Shown: one piece after another, positions 41,181 to 52,830 of the stretch
Numbering within the stretch: position 1 is the first letter of the stretch
How the letters are laid out: every line of letters begins with the position of its first letter
Assembly (NCBI GenBank): GCA_014706295.1
Contig: JACSVZ010000016.1
Coordinates: 2,132,168-2,196,167, forward strand
Origin: Lycocorax pyrrhopterus obiensis
Taxonomy: Eukaryota > Chordata > Aves > Passeriformes > Paradisaeidae
DNA: 64,000 nt
Direction: 5' to 3'
Notes under the pieces: model-generated
What the model was told of the DNA's origin: nothing
Database searches by the model: none
The model's input: the letters and a program-made list of their open reading frames with translations, nothing else
Translations under genes and position numbers: made by a program

Positions 41181-44100
41181 ATTACTTTCTGAGGTGGGAG
41201 AAGGCGAGAGAGGAGGAGAGAGGGAGAAGAGATGAAGAGCAAGTTCTTGGTCCTTTATGGAGTTTCACAGCAAGGCTTCTCTCTTGGTGGTAAAGACAGC
41301 CCAGTCGCTCTTCTTTGGATGGTTTCTTACCCTTTTCCCAGGTGAGTGGGGCTGGGAGAAGCCCAGGTATCCAAGAGGTCAAGAGGGGCTCGTGCAATGC
41401 CTTAATGAAGAGATTGTCTGGCTGCAAAGGCCACTGGAAGCAGAAGCTGCACTGAAGAGCAGCTGAGCCGCAGCTGCGATTTCAAAGACAGGTTTCAACT
41501 TGAAGAAGTCACAACACATCCAAGTCTCACCTGGTGGTTTGATTTCCAAGTGCCCAAATTAGCCAGAAGCGAGTTGGAAATGGAGGTGGGGGGTGTGAAC
41601 AGACAGAGGGGTGGGTGTGTGGGCTGTGTGTGCTGGTGGTGGAGCCAAGGGTGCAGCAAGGAGACGCTTTCCTGGTGTCAGATACTCCCCTGTCCAGCAG
41701 AGTGGGACTCATTCCACAGAGGTAATGCTTTTCCTGCCTTCAGATAATTCCTGTGTTCTCCAGCCCGGGTTCTTATCTGCTTCCCCTCCCATCATTGCCG
41801 GGTGCACCACCGTGTTTATCTTTCCAGCACCTCTCCGAGGCAAGCAGTGCTCTCATCCCCCAGGGTCCGGGGAGAAACTGGGAGGGATGGGATGGGCAAG
41901 CTGCAGGGATTCACCGTGGTCACACACGACACTGGCTGTACATTAAAAATGACCCCAAGGCACAAACTTATGTCTCAAACCTTTGGTTCAACAGTCAGAT
42001 GGGGGGAGAAAAACAAACTCCAACTCCATCAAAAAGGCTAAAGGCAAGTTTATCATGTTTATCATGTCTCCAGATGCTCTTCTGCTCCCCGGGGAAGTCA
42101 GTTCAGACCAGGTAAGACCAGTGGCCATGTAGAGGAGCTGCAGGCAAGACCAGAAACACATCTGCAGGTGTAGGAGCCTTCACTGGAGCTGTTGTTCAGC
42201 ACTTGAGTAGGATTTAGGGTCTTCTACAGGGACCGCTTGTTTGTGAGGGACATTTGGGAGGGAGATGCAATTCCTGCCCAGCATAGATTGGAGAAGACCC
42301 CTTCCCTGCCTGGGAGTTCTGGTCACCAAGACCAAGCCTTCATGGTGATGTCCATAGGCAGCAGGTGAGGAGGTCACCAGGGCTGCAGGACCTTCGTGCA
42401 GCTGTGGCAAGGTGGAAAGTACCAACAGCAGCCCTAACCAGCTTTATGTGCGTGGGTAAACCCCAACACATTTCTCATTTCACTGTCTGAGTAGAAAAAT
42501 ACAGGGCTGCGATTCATCCTCCAAGACCCAAAGCTCCACCCCAAACGTGTCTTCAGGGGAAAACTGCAGAGTCTCAGTCTTGCCACGATGCTGCTCACCT
42601 GTGGCGCCCACCTGGACGTGCTCTTTGCTCTCCCGTTGGTTTTTTCCAGCCACGGTGGGCAGGGAGAGCAAACAGCGCAGGGAACTGTTCCCTGTGAACG
42701 CTCCCTGTCCCTGATGCGATTGCCTGCTGTCACCGCCAGCCGCGGGCTGTCTGTGTCAAGGAACAATCTGACAAAGTGCACCGGGTGAAATTTTGCTGGC
42801 TTCTGTCTTTAGATAAGGGCGCTATCACTGACTCAACATATTTTATGTATAACACACCCGATGCAAAAAGCATTCAAGCATCAGGCTTGTTTAAATGTAT
42901 TTGATGGTATCTGGAAAAACCAGTTAACACTTCCCGGCTGGCTGCGGGGCGCTCTGTGCGGAGAATCGCTCCGGGAGAGGCCATCGAGCCTTGTCCCCGT
43001 GCTCAGAGCTGCCTCTGGCTGGGCCACAGGGCAGGAGGAGGACAGGCTGCTCCAAATGGTCCTGGTGGAGGAGCTCAGCTCTCCCTGGAGCAAGAAGGCC
43101 TCGGGAGCAGCAGGGTGGAGAGCCCACCTGCAAAGATTCCTTCCAGTTCCGCAGCAGTGAGAGCGCAGACACTCGGCCACCAGGCCAGGATTTATCAGTC
43201 ACCTCCAGATTTATCTGAAAGTCTTCCAGGAGCCTGAGGCCACTGTGTCTCTTTGCCAACACCAGCAGCACGGGTGTTGTCCCCAGACTTGTTTTCACCA
43301 TCACACCCTTCTGCTTTCAGCGGAGAATAACCCTGAGCAGGGCATTTCTATGTTGTACGGGGTCCTTGCCCGTGTTTGACCTCATTTCCCCCTACCTGGC
43401 AAGAAAGTGATAGTTCAGATGAACCATTTCTAGTTAAATGCCATCACTTTTTCAGAGGGTTTTGTTGGTTTGGGGTTTTTTTGGACCAGATTTTACAAGA
43501 ACACAAGAGAAGCAAATAGAGGCAGATGACTCCCACGGCTTTCTTGCTATTTACGAGACGGTTCTTTATCTTGGATTTATGATCCTTGATCCAAGCTCTG
43601 GTGCCAGCTCTAAGCAAATAGACACTTGTGGTGTGTAAAGAAAAGAGAACACACCTTTACCTTTGAAATGCAGAGACTTTCTGGGTTAGGGTGGGCACAT
43701 CTGGGGAGAAGTGAGGAATTAAGATCTATTTCTCTGTTATTTCTCATCAGTCCCATCTCTGCTCATCAAACAGATGAGGTGGAGCTGGCAGAGAAAAACA
43801 GGGGATTTTGCAGAGGTTTACACTTTGGTATTAATTACAAGGCTGGGCAATGACTAAATTGCTTTGGTGGTCATTTCCTTGGAAGGACGTCGACGTTTCC
43901 CAGCGGTAAGGGAAAATCTGTGAAAACAGGACTTCTGCTCCTTCTGAAGAGGCAAAATCCCAATTGCAGAGAACCTACGACTTCTTCATCTGTTTATTTC
44001 TGAGGTCCAGCTAAATCTGCTGGAATATTTAGGACTATCAGTACTCTGTCCTAGGAATTTGGACTGCATGGAGGGACAAGGTGATGGTAATGGGTACAAG

Positions 44101-44745
44101 GATGCACAGCTGCAGCACAGGTTCAGCTCCACGCCTTTGTACAAGGGAGGAAGCAGTGAAAAAATTCCCCCTTTCCCACTTTTATCATTGGAATCCTTTG
44201 GGAGGCAGAGCTTGCTGGGGTTCAAGGATCCCTGATGCCAAAGTTGCCGTTAAGAAAGTCCGTCTCTTCTCCTCTGGTCAGTGATGGAGAGAAGCAAATT
44301 CCTGACCTCTCCCAGATGCTTTCACCGGGAGAGGATCATCCTTCAATTTCGTGTTGCTCTAATGGGGACCAAGAAGCCCCAAGCCAGGAAAGCTCCCATC
44401 TCCCACCCATGGAGAAATCCTGCTGTCCCTCCTCCAGGCTGCTGCTAAGTGTGCTGGGAACTGAAGCAAAGCACTTTCCTCACCCTGGCCCCCTGGTTTT
44501 CCATCAGCAAAATGAGACTTCCAATTTGGGGAAAAAAAACCAACTCACTTTAAAAAAAGCTGCCCACAAAAAAATCCCAATTATTTTTCTAAATTAGAGA
44601 TTAACAAATGAATTATTATTCCCTGTAGGTACCAAGAGGCAGCGCTTTGCTGGCGTTCAGAATTTGGGAGGAAAATTCCAATAACGCCATATTTTTGGGG
44701 TTGGTTTTTCCTGTTTAAAAGCAGTGCTTTCCTACAGCTCCTTGG
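41181..44745. other. Unique non-coding DNA
   Basis: About 3.6 kb with no supported exon, CR1 copy or large tandem repeat. Smaller AT-rich patches at 42790-42920 and 43390-43860 could be regulatory but show no distinctive cluster. Frames here are short and domain-free. Confidence 0.45.
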
Positions 44746-44747
44746 TG

Positions 44748-44792
44748 CAGGAAGAGGAGGAAGAGGAGGAAGAGGAGGAGGAGAGGAAGAGT
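44748..44792. repeat. (GGAAGA/GGA)n microsatellite
   Basis: Short purine run of AGGAAGAGG units on the plus strand. Confidence 0.8.
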
Positions 44793-44924
44793 GAGTGTGT
44801 GCAGGGTGGCTGGGGCTCATGCCGAAGGATCCTTTTGTGAAGATCAGCAGTTCCCGGCGCTTTTATCCCAGGCAAAGATTACATTTAACTCCCAGGGGTC
44901 TTTGCTTCCTCAGATCCTTTTCAG

Positions 44925-45260
44925 ACTGAGTCACTGTAGCACTGCAGATAGTTTTGGGTGTCCTTTCATTTTTTTTTTTTTGACAGTATTAAATATATAC
45001 CCCAGTGAGCCATAAATCAGTGGTTTATCAGAGAATAAATCGTATCTGTAATAAGGGACCACTTCTTTTTAATTGGACAGTGCATTAAATGAAACAGATA
45101 TACTTCCTCAAAGAATGCAGAAATGTGTCAGCCAGCCGTCTTTAATGAATTTTAATTTTAAACCACCTTTTCTTTGAGAGAAAAGCTATTTCCGCCCCCC
45201 CCCCCCCACTCTCTCTCCAGTAAAATTATATTCTAACTGGAGGATTTGCTGAGTTTTATG
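44925..45260. promoter_or_regulatory. Candidate conserved non-coding block
   Basis: AT-rich unique sequence: GTATTAAATATATACC, GAATAAATCGTATCTGTAATAAGGG, TTTTTAATTGGACAGTGC, CATTAAATGAAACAG and GTCTTTAATGAATTTTAATTTTAAACC. A poly-C run sits at 45196-45208 and a poly-T at 44970-44982. Dense homeodomain cores; no coding signal. Confidence 0.4.
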
Positions 45261-45679
45261 GGTTATTGTGCTCACACCACTTTATCTTTCATCCCTGTGG
45301 TGTTGTAGGAGCCTTTCCTCCAGGTTCATGTTGGTTCATGTGGAGAGGGATGTTGCAGCAAATGGATATTTGTTTGTGTGGGAGGTGTCCACGTGTTTGC
45401 TGGGGGACAACTGGTTGGTTCTGGTTTCGTTTGTGAGAGCATTGCCAGGAAAGAAAGAGCATCTTTTACACCCTCCTGAATCCTGGGGAAATCTCAGCAG
45501 TGGCTTAAATAACTCGGGTAAAGAGCAGTGACCACAGGGAGTGAATTCCCTGGGGAAAGGACGAGGACTCATTTTATTTTGGAAGCAAGTATGGACCACT
45601 GCTCGGGGAGGGAAACAATGCAAAGTGTCCAAGGATCAGAGGCGTGGCACAAATGTCAAAACTTTGTAAAATAGAGATC
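45261..45679. other. Unique non-coding DNA
   Basis: Single-copy sequence leading into a CR1 copy. No supported gene. Confidence 0.45.
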
Positions 45680-46098
45680 AGCACCCTTCCTACGAGGAAA
45701 GGCTGGGAGAGCTGGGATTGTTCAGTCTGGAGAAGAGAAGTTCCAGGGTGACTTAATTGTGGTTTCCAGTAACTGAAGGAAGCTTGCAGGAAAGATGGGG
45801 AGAGACTGTTTCCAAGGGTTTGGAGTGACAGCACAAGGGGAGTGGCTTTAAGATGAAGGAGGGTGGGTTTAAATGGGATATTGGGAAGAAATTCTTCCCT
45901 ATGAGGGTGGCAAGGCCCTGGCACAGGGTGCCCAGAGAAGCTGTGGCTGCCCCTGGATCCCTGGAAGTGTCCAAGGCCAGGCTGGACAGGGCTTGGAGCA
46001 CCCTGGGACAGTGGGAGGTGTCCCTGCCCATGGCAGGGGGTGGGACTGGATGAGCTTTAAGGTCCTTTCCAATCCAAACCATCCTGGGATTCTCTGTC
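45680..46098 (+). mobile_element. CR1 LINE 3' fragment, about 420 bp
   Basis: Begins in GAAAGGCTGGGAGAGCTGGG, continues TTCAGTCTGGAGAAGAGAAG, GGGATATTGGGAAGAAATTC, GGCCCTGGCACAGGGTGCCC, AGAAGCTGTGGCTGCCCCTG and ends TCCTTTCCAATCCAAACCAT. The start region corresponds to the end of CR1 ORF2 (the E-R-L-G-E-L-G-L-F-S-L-E motif region), now disrupted. Very similar to the copies at 50.2, 54.4 and 62.0 kb. Confidence 0.93.
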
Positions 46099-47429
46099 CT
46101 CACTTGTTCCTGCTCATTCAGATCACAACCTCTTCAGGGCAGCAACAACTGACCAGGAGTGGGAATTCTGTTCCTTTGGGAAAATCCTGACATTTTTGAC
46201 ATTTTCTTTTCAGGAGAGCTTTGTCACAGACCAGGGTGAGCTGAACAAGTCTGTCCTGAAGGGTTGTACTTTGCAAGTGGCTTTCGTGTCACCTGAGGTC
46301 ACACCTAAACAACCCCCTGGGAGCATCTGCAGGTGGTGAAGGAGGACAGGACCTTGTGGAGGTGATGGATCCTGGCTCAGGAGGGTCCAAGGGCTGCTGT
46401 CCATGGGGCCAGGGCTGTGGCCTCTCCCCCCACGCTGCCCTGGTGCAGGCAGGGTTGAACTCTTGGGGACTCCTGGGGGTTGCAGGTCTGGTGAGGAGCT
46501 TGGTGGGCAGGGAAGAAGAGGATCAAAAAGTACAAATCCCAGGCCTTTCCTGAGGCAGGTAAGACAAAATGAGGTGGCTTTCACAAGAAACAACCAAACA
46601 AAAAAACCCCAACCAAACAAAAACCAAGCAAAGCAAACCAAACAACCAAAAAAAAATCCCATCAAGTTTTCCAGTAATCAACCTTCCCATTAAAAAATGG
46701 CCCTGATGTCCACCCCAGGAGTCCACCCCACTCCTCCCATGGCAAAGGCCTTCCAGGAGCCAGCCCAACCAGTTCCCTGTCACCTCCCCTCTCTCAGAAA
46801 TCTCATTTTGTGTGGGCAGCCAGCATTTCCAGGTCTGTTTGCTGCAGGGTAAAGGGGATTCCCTTCTGGTCCCTCAGCCCCACCAGTGTCCCACAACACC
46901 CTGGCCCCGCTGCTCCTCACTCTCCTAAGACAGACAGGCTCCGCAATAATTTCCTTCTCAACGTGCTGGTAGCAAAATCTTTACGAATTCAAATCTCTTC
47001 TTATTATTTCCAACCCCGTGCTTGTATTTCCTACCCACACCTTGGGTGTGACTCCCCGCCGAGTGCCCAGCTGGGTCACAGTCTGTAATAGCTGGTTATT
47101 AGCTCTGGGCAGAGCCTGCACTTCCAGCCAGGCACGGGAAGATATTACGGGCAGGAATAGAACATTATTTCCAGCTTCTTATCCTTGGTGGCTTTGGAGT
47201 AGGTATCATTTTCGTTTTTGTTTTGCTGTTTGAGTTTTTAAGAAACCAAAGGCTTCAAAGCCACTGGAAACTGTTTATCCTTGTCACCTTAATTCACGTT
47301 TTCTCTGGTACAACCGTTCCTCGGTGCTATCATTTGTCTCGGAATGCTTGCAAACCTCGGCTCTTTCTTTTTCTCATTTGTTTTCTGTTAAATTCCGGAG
47401 CAGTTGAATGAAGACACCTCAGCTGTGTG
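46099..47429. other. Unique non-coding DNA with A-rich run
   Basis: Contains an AACCAAAC-type A/C-rich stretch at 46590-46660 on the plus strand, not attached to a recognised element. Otherwise nothing supported. Confidence 0.45.
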
Positions 47430-47720
47430 CATTTCTTACACCAATTATTCACTGTTCAGCAGCTTAAAAGGTAAAATCACACTGCATGGTCATCATCACA
47501 TGTAGTGCGTTAAGCCTTGGAGCTTAATATCACATTTAATGAATGTTTTTTCTGTATAATGAGATTGAGAAATCTAGAAGGCAGATTTTAACAGAACCAT
47601 TGCAAAATTTAAAATTTAAAAAAAAAAAATCCACAATAAAGTGTTTGGGGAAAAGCTTTGTTTAAGTGCCTGACAGTTAAACAGGTTGGTCGGCTGAAAT
47701 TAAAGATTTACAATGTATTT
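47430..47720. promoter_or_regulatory. Candidate conserved non-coding block
   Basis: CACCAATTATTCACTGTTCAGC, CATGGTCATCATCACATG, GCTTAATATCACATTTAATG and CTGTATAATGAGATTGAG, followed by an A-rich run (47608-47630). Unique, low CpG, many ATTA-type cores. Enhancer role inferred. Confidence 0.38.
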
Positions 47721-48755
47721 TCTCCAAGGGAGACTCTTCTGTATCATCCCACATCGTGACAGCTGCTGTGTGTTGTGACTCCTGAGTCCTGGCATCGTCC
47801 TGCTTTCCCCAAAACGTGCCTCTGAACCAAACTGGGAAGAAGGAGAAGACTCTGCATGGCTGAGATCTGTGTGGCATCACAGGCAGAGAGAAGCAAAGCT
47901 CCGAAGCCGCTGCTGCCCCTGCCTTGGTCGCCCCTGCCAGGCTGAGCTCGGATTTTGGGTGTGCACTGGCCCCCTGCACACGCACCTGACTGCAACGGGA
48001 AAATCCTGGCCGGTTTGGCTGCTGTCTTCACACCAGTCTGACACAAATGATGCAAGGCCAGGGCCGTAGGAAAGGAGTGCTGTGCCATCTAGTGAGTGCT
48101 GCTGGCCGGATAGAACACTTATTTACTGCTCAGCTGGAGGCTCTGCGGCCGCCTCGGGGTGCTTTAGCGAGGCTGCCTCCAGTTTTACTTCATGGATAAA
48201 TAACTTGTCAGGGCTGAGAGCACCCTAGCCAGGCACAAAGTCGGGTTTAAATCCCGAGGTTTGGCTCAGGAGGAAAAGGGCAAGGCTGGTGTCAGCAGAG
48301 GCTTTGCTGCCCCATCCTCAGTGAGCAGCTGGATGCAGCAGCAACAGGGGAATCAAGGCGAAAAAACGCAGAATATTTGGTTTCTTCTGTCTCTGTCTCA
48401 GAATGATCCACCAGGAATTTCCCTCTCCTGCAGTTCATGCTCAGCCTTGTCCTGATCTAACCCCAGCACCATCCCCAGGCCCTACAGGGAAGGTGCCCAT
48501 GGGAACAACACCCTGGGGAGCAGGGATGAGCCGGGTCCTCGGGGGTCTGGGCACACCAAACCCCCCCAGGATGCCGAGCCTGCTCTTGTGGGGGTGCAGA
48601 GAGGGGGTGGAGGGCACCCCAAAGCCCCTGGGGCTGTTTTTGGGGGTCGGCACAGCGAGGGCGACCACGACCACCTCCCGTGCCAGGCGGGGAGGGAAAG
48701 TTGGGAGGTGGGAGCCCACCCTGGCACGTGGCCAGGAATGGCCTTCTGGTGTGAT
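47721..48755. other. Unique non-coding DNA
   Basis: No exon supported. Includes the possible CTCF site at 48082 and a TCGGGTTTAAATCCCGA inverted repeat (48241-48257) that resembles a tRNA T-arm but has no tRNA around it. Confidence 0.45.
48082..48095 (-). promoter_or_regulatory. Possible CTCF site
   Basis: Minus strand TCACTAGATGGCAC matches CCASYAGRKGGCRS at 13 of 14 positions and has the favoured CACTAGATGGCA heart. With the plus-strand candidate at 26325 it is in convergent orientation. About one match of this quality is expected by chance in the window. Confidence 0.4.
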
Positions 48756-48759
48756 GTGC

Positions 48760-49320
48760 TCTTGGATTTTATTTAAATCAGTAAGACGAGAGGACAGTTC
48801 AGAGCACTGGATTAATTCCACTTTCTCCCTCTCGCTCTCTCTTTTTTTATTAGGAAAATAAAAGAGACTTTGAAATATTAAGAGAGAGTGGGATTAGAGC
48901 CCTCTCCTGCTACCCCAGTCTTTCCTCCCCTATTAATTTCCACTTGATTAGAATTCTTTTTGAAGTATTTAAATATGGACAATAGGAAAAAGGGAGGGTG
49001 AAGTTATTGAATATCAGTTAAACTGTATTAATATAAGCTCAGTTCCAGCTTTTATATAGATACTTCATATATATGTATAGTTTCCACTAGGAATAAAGTA
49101 GATCTATCCCTCCTCCCCTACCTAAAGTAATTATGATTTAAAAAAAAACTATAATGAAACTCTTAAACTTTAATAGCCCATTTATAAATCCCCAGCTTAA
49201 AATTTAAATGCTTAAAAAAAAAGTTTTAGAACTGTAGAAATTTGATTCCCCCCCTCTTTTTTTTTTTTTCCCTCTCTTTTTTTTACATAAGAGACACTTT
49301 TATACCATCAAACTTTTGAA
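48760..49320. promoter_or_regulatory. Candidate conserved non-coding block
   Basis: More than 500 bp of AT-rich unique DNA: TTTTATTTAAATCAG, CTGGATTAATTCCAC, CTTGATTAGAATTC, AAGTATTTAAATATGG, ACAATAGG (SOX-type), GTTATTGAATATCAG, CTGTATTAATATAAGC, TTTATATAGATACTTC and TTAATAGCCC. Homopolymer T at 49255-49285. No frame is coding. One of the longest AT-rich motif blocks in the desert. Confidence 0.42.
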
Positions 49321-50227
49321 GCCTCGCAGCCATTCCCAAGCATTCGGCCCTGGCTTTGGTGGAAACTGGGGTGCTGAGGGCTGAGAAAGGAGGATGGAGG
49401 GGTTTTGGTGCTTGGAGGTGCTGCTCCACCCCTGTGCCAGAGTGGGAAGCTCACCAGGGGGTGGAGGACAGCTGGGAAACCACTCCCCTCCCTGATGGCC
49501 ACCACCCAAATTCTTCCCCATTATCCTGCTGTGATCCAGCAGCACTGAGCTTTCATTTCCTAGTGCAGAGGAAATCCAGGGTGGCTGATGGATGTGGAGG
49601 GGTCCCTGTGGTAGCCGGCGCTGGGTGTCCATGTCGGGGTCATCTTGCACCTCCTGACTCAGCACCTGCCAAGCCAAGCTGCACTTCGGGTGTTTTATTT
49701 ATAAATCAGTGCTTTTATACACCAGATTTCGATATCTCCATCCAGGTTCATAAATCCTCTCAGCTAACCTGAGAACTGCGGTTTGATTTACAAACCATGA
49801 CTTTTCACATCAGATTTAACTCCCTGACTGACTTCTGAAACAGTCGATTGGCTTAGAAGTCAGGCAATAGATTTACAAATCCTAAAACAGATTTACAAAT
49901 CCTAAATCATGATCACAAGTCATGCCAGTAAGATCTAAGCAAAAAAAAGGGGGGCAAAAAATGAAAGGTGTTTGTTTAGAGATCTTTTCTATGCATGAGG
50001 GATCCAAGGGGCTGATTTACAGGATTGATTTATGCTGCGGTCCTGTTGCTGTTTTGATCAGCTGGAGAGATCCAGCTCCTCCTTTGGGATACAAACCTGT
50101 TCTGTGAACCAGATCTCTCTGTGATCGTTGGTTTTTCGAGCTCTGACTGAGCCTAACTTCGAGCTGTAGGATGCAACAGGGGTGGCATGAGTCCCACCAG
50201 GATCACCAACCCCTAAGCCCAAGAGAG
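49321..50227. other. Unique non-coding DNA with ATAAATC-type repeats
   Basis: From 49700 to 49920 the words TTATAAATC, TTCATAAATCC, TTTACAAACC and AGATTTACAAATCCTAAA recur; the last is a tandem pair at about 49868-49904. This is a diffuse, old repeat or a cluster of similar sites. No gene supported. Confidence 0.45.
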
Positions 50228-50900
50228 TATGGAATCAGGGAATGCAGAGTGGTTTGGGTGGGAGGGAACTTAAAGCCCATCCAGTCCCACCCCCTGCCAT
50301 GGGCAGGGACACCTTCCACTGTCCCAGGGTGCTCCAAGCCCCGTCCAGCCTGGCCTTGGACACTTCCAGGGATCCAGGGGCAGCCACAGCTTCTCTGGGC
50401 ACCCTGTGCCAGGGCCTGATCACCCTCACAGGGAAGAATTTCTTCCCAATATCCCACCTAAATCTACTCTACTTCATCTTAAAGCCATTGCCTGTGTCTT
50501 GTCCCTCCAGCCTTCCCAGTCCCTCTCCAGCTCTCCTGGAGTCCCTTTAGGCCCTGCAAGGGGCTCTGAGCTCTCCCTGGAGCCTTCTCTTCTCCAGGGG
50601 AACACCCTCAGCCCTCCCAGCCTGGCTCCAGAGCAGAGGGGCTCCAGCCCTCAGAGCATCCCCGTGGCCTCCTCTGGACTGGCTCCAGAAGCTCCACGTC
50701 CTTGTAATGTTGGGCCCCAGGGCTGGGGCAGCTCTGCAGCTGGGGTCTCACCTGAGCGGGGCCGAGAGACAGAATCCCAACCCCTTTCCTGCTGCCCATG
50801 CTGGGGATCAGCCCAGGGCACAGCTCTGGAGTTCAGGATTGCCTTGCCCAGACCCATCGAGCTCCTCACCCACCACGAATTCTTCTCACCCACCAGTTCA
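50228..50900 (-). mobile_element. CR1 LINE 3' fragment, about 670 bp (longest in window)
   Basis: Starts ATCAGGGAATGCAGAGTGGT, GGGAGGGAACTTAAAGCCC, then GGCAGGGACACCTTCCACTG, CTTCTCTGGGCACCCTGTGC, TTCTTCCCAATATCCC, GAGCCTTCTCTTCTCCAGGG, TGGCCTCCTCTGGACTGGCT, GGGCCCCAGGGCTGGGGCAG and ends near TCGAGCTCCTCACCCACCA. It extends upstream past the region retained in other copies. Frames through it are decayed. Confidence 0.93.
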
Positions 50901-52096
50901 GATGACCAAAGGTTGACCATCGGTGCCCCCAACAAGAACACCCCACCCACCACAGCAGGAGGAGGGACGGGATTAACGCGACCACAGAGGAAATATTTTT
51001 AAACTTGAGGTATTTTAACAAGAGGCAGGCGGTGACCCAAGGAGGGGATGCTTTTAGGAACGCGTATTCCCAACGCGACGCTCGTGGAACGTCCCCAGAA
51101 GTGCCGTGAATCACATCCTTCCTCTCCATGCCGCAGTGCTCCTCTATCCCATCTCCTGGGGCAGGCTTAGCACCAAAATAATCACAACTCGTGGCCTTGT
51201 GCTCTTGGAAATGCACTGGAAACCGTCCAACTGACAGATTTGAGCCGTGCCTCCATTGTGGCTTGGAAGGGGAGGAAAAGGAATTTTCTACCTGCCAGTG
51301 GATAATTTGTTAGACAGCACTTTCAGAGCTCCGTGGGGTTCCTCCGAGGTGCTGGACCTCTGCACCCCACAAATAAACTGTCATTTAGGAGTATCTCTTG
51401 CAAATTGTTGTTAGTGATGCAAACTTCCATCTTTCTTAATGTTCTGGAGAGACTGAGTAAAAGAATAACTCGTCCACAACTTCCAATGTTAAAATGTGCA
51501 AAAGCACCTTCAGAATTCAACAATTTCCCTTTTTCTCCCCCTCTTTGGTTTTCCAGATATACATCATAAAGCAACAACTGGCACTAATTCATTTTCCCCT
51601 TTGCAATCACCTTTTAAAGGAAAAAGCAGCAAAGGTTTCCTACCAGGTGTAAACATGAGGCATAAAAGGCCAGATAACAATGAAGATTTCATGGAAACTC
51701 ACAGATACGAGCACCCAAGTGTAAGGTCTGCAATTAAATGATGGGCAGCAATTTTCAGCTGACATTTTGTGAACAGGGAGCTGAGAAATGCAGCGGGAGA
51801 GTCAATTTTGGGGCAGGAACATGAGAATCTAGAGGTCAGTGGAGGAGGCACACATCACCAGGAGGATGGGTCTTGTTTATTAGAAGGAAACAATCAATTC
51901 AAGCAATAACAGGCCACCCCCAGCCTCCAGTCTCCTGAGGTAGGTCCTCACTTAAGAGAGATTTTCACGTCTTTTCCCATTTTTTGTGCTGTCTGGGCTA
52001 TGAGCTGGGGTTATCTACAAATGCTGGTGAGTCTTGGGCTGCAAAGCAATGCCAAGATCCTCCTCACCTGGTTTTTGAACTGGGCTTTGCATCTGT
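50901..52096. other. Unique non-coding DNA
   Basis: AT-rich patch at 51370-51760 (CAAATTGTTGTTAGTGATGC, TTTAAAGGAAAAAGC, GCAATTAAATGATGGGC) is enhancer-like but loosely organised. No exon supported. Confidence 0.4.
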
Positions 52097-52209
52097 CCCT
52101 TCCCTTCCCTTCCCTTCCCTTCCCTTCCCTTCCCTTCCCTTCCCTTCCCTTCCCTTCCCTTCCCTTCCCTTCCCTTCCCTTCCCTTCCCTTCCCTTCCCT
52201 TCCCTTCCT
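52097..52209. repeat. (CCCTT)n microsatellite
   Basis: About 22 uninterrupted CCCTT units, a homopyrimidine tract on the plus strand. Open frames through it encode Ser-Leu-Pro-Phe-Pro repeats and are artefacts. Confidence 0.97.
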
Positions 52210-52439
52210 AAAATAAAAAGTGGCTTCTTTCCTAATTAAACCCCACCTGGATTCATGGTTCCCCGGCCTAAACCTTGCCTAGATGTGAGGAGAGAGGGTC
52301 AGTCCCTCGGAGTCTGGCTCTTCCTCACACGGAGATGCCCAAGAAATGCCATTTCCATTTCATTTTTCTCCCCCGGAGACAACTCCTGTCTGATATTATT
52401 CTACTTTTCCCACCCACCTCTTCCACCATGTGCCCCCAG

Positions 52440-52830
52440 GAGCTGCTAATAATAATATTGCAAACCCTGTAATAAATATCGTGATCGCTGCCTAACAGGC
52501 AGCCTTAAAAGGCCGGGGATAAATAAATAATAATAATAAAAAAAAAATTCCCATTTAACTGCGAGCTCGAGAGAGGGAGAGAGAAAAGAGTTCGCTATTA
52601 AAGATCCCACATAGCCACAGGCAAATTCGAGCATCATCTCCTTGCAGAGCCCGGTTTTTTTTTAAAGCAGAGATTACTCTGGCGGTTCAAGGTGCTATCG
52701 AGCTCGAACCAGGGACAATTACAAGGCTCCAGTTGGAGCGTCGGAGACGATGCTTACGTCTGATAAGGTTGAAGGGGAATAATGGAAGGAGGGAAGTGAT
52801 AATGGACTGCTGAATGGGTGGGTTGAGGTA
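52440..52830. promoter_or_regulatory. Strong candidate conserved non-coding block
   Basis: GCTAATAATAATATTGC, CTGTAATAAATATCGTGATCGC, CATTTAACTGCGAGC, CGCTATTAAAGATCCC, GGTGCTATCGAGCTCGAACC, GGGACAATTACAAGG, ACGTCTGATAAGG and GGGAATAATGG in under 400 bp, with no CR1. A few isolated CpGs (GATCGC, TATCG, TTCG) retained in AT-rich DNA suggest constraint or lack of methylation. Enhancer role inferred. Confidence 0.45.

Noticed and set aside
48241..48257. tRNA T-arm-like TCGGGTTTAAATCCCGA
   Set aside because: No D-arm, anticodon arm or acceptor stem at the proper distances; loop deviates from TTCRANY. Probably chance or a tRNA-SINE scrap.
52684..52710. Pol III B-box-like GGTTCGAGCTC on the minus strand
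   Set aside because: No matching A-box or cloverleaf; it is part of a larger AT-rich block.
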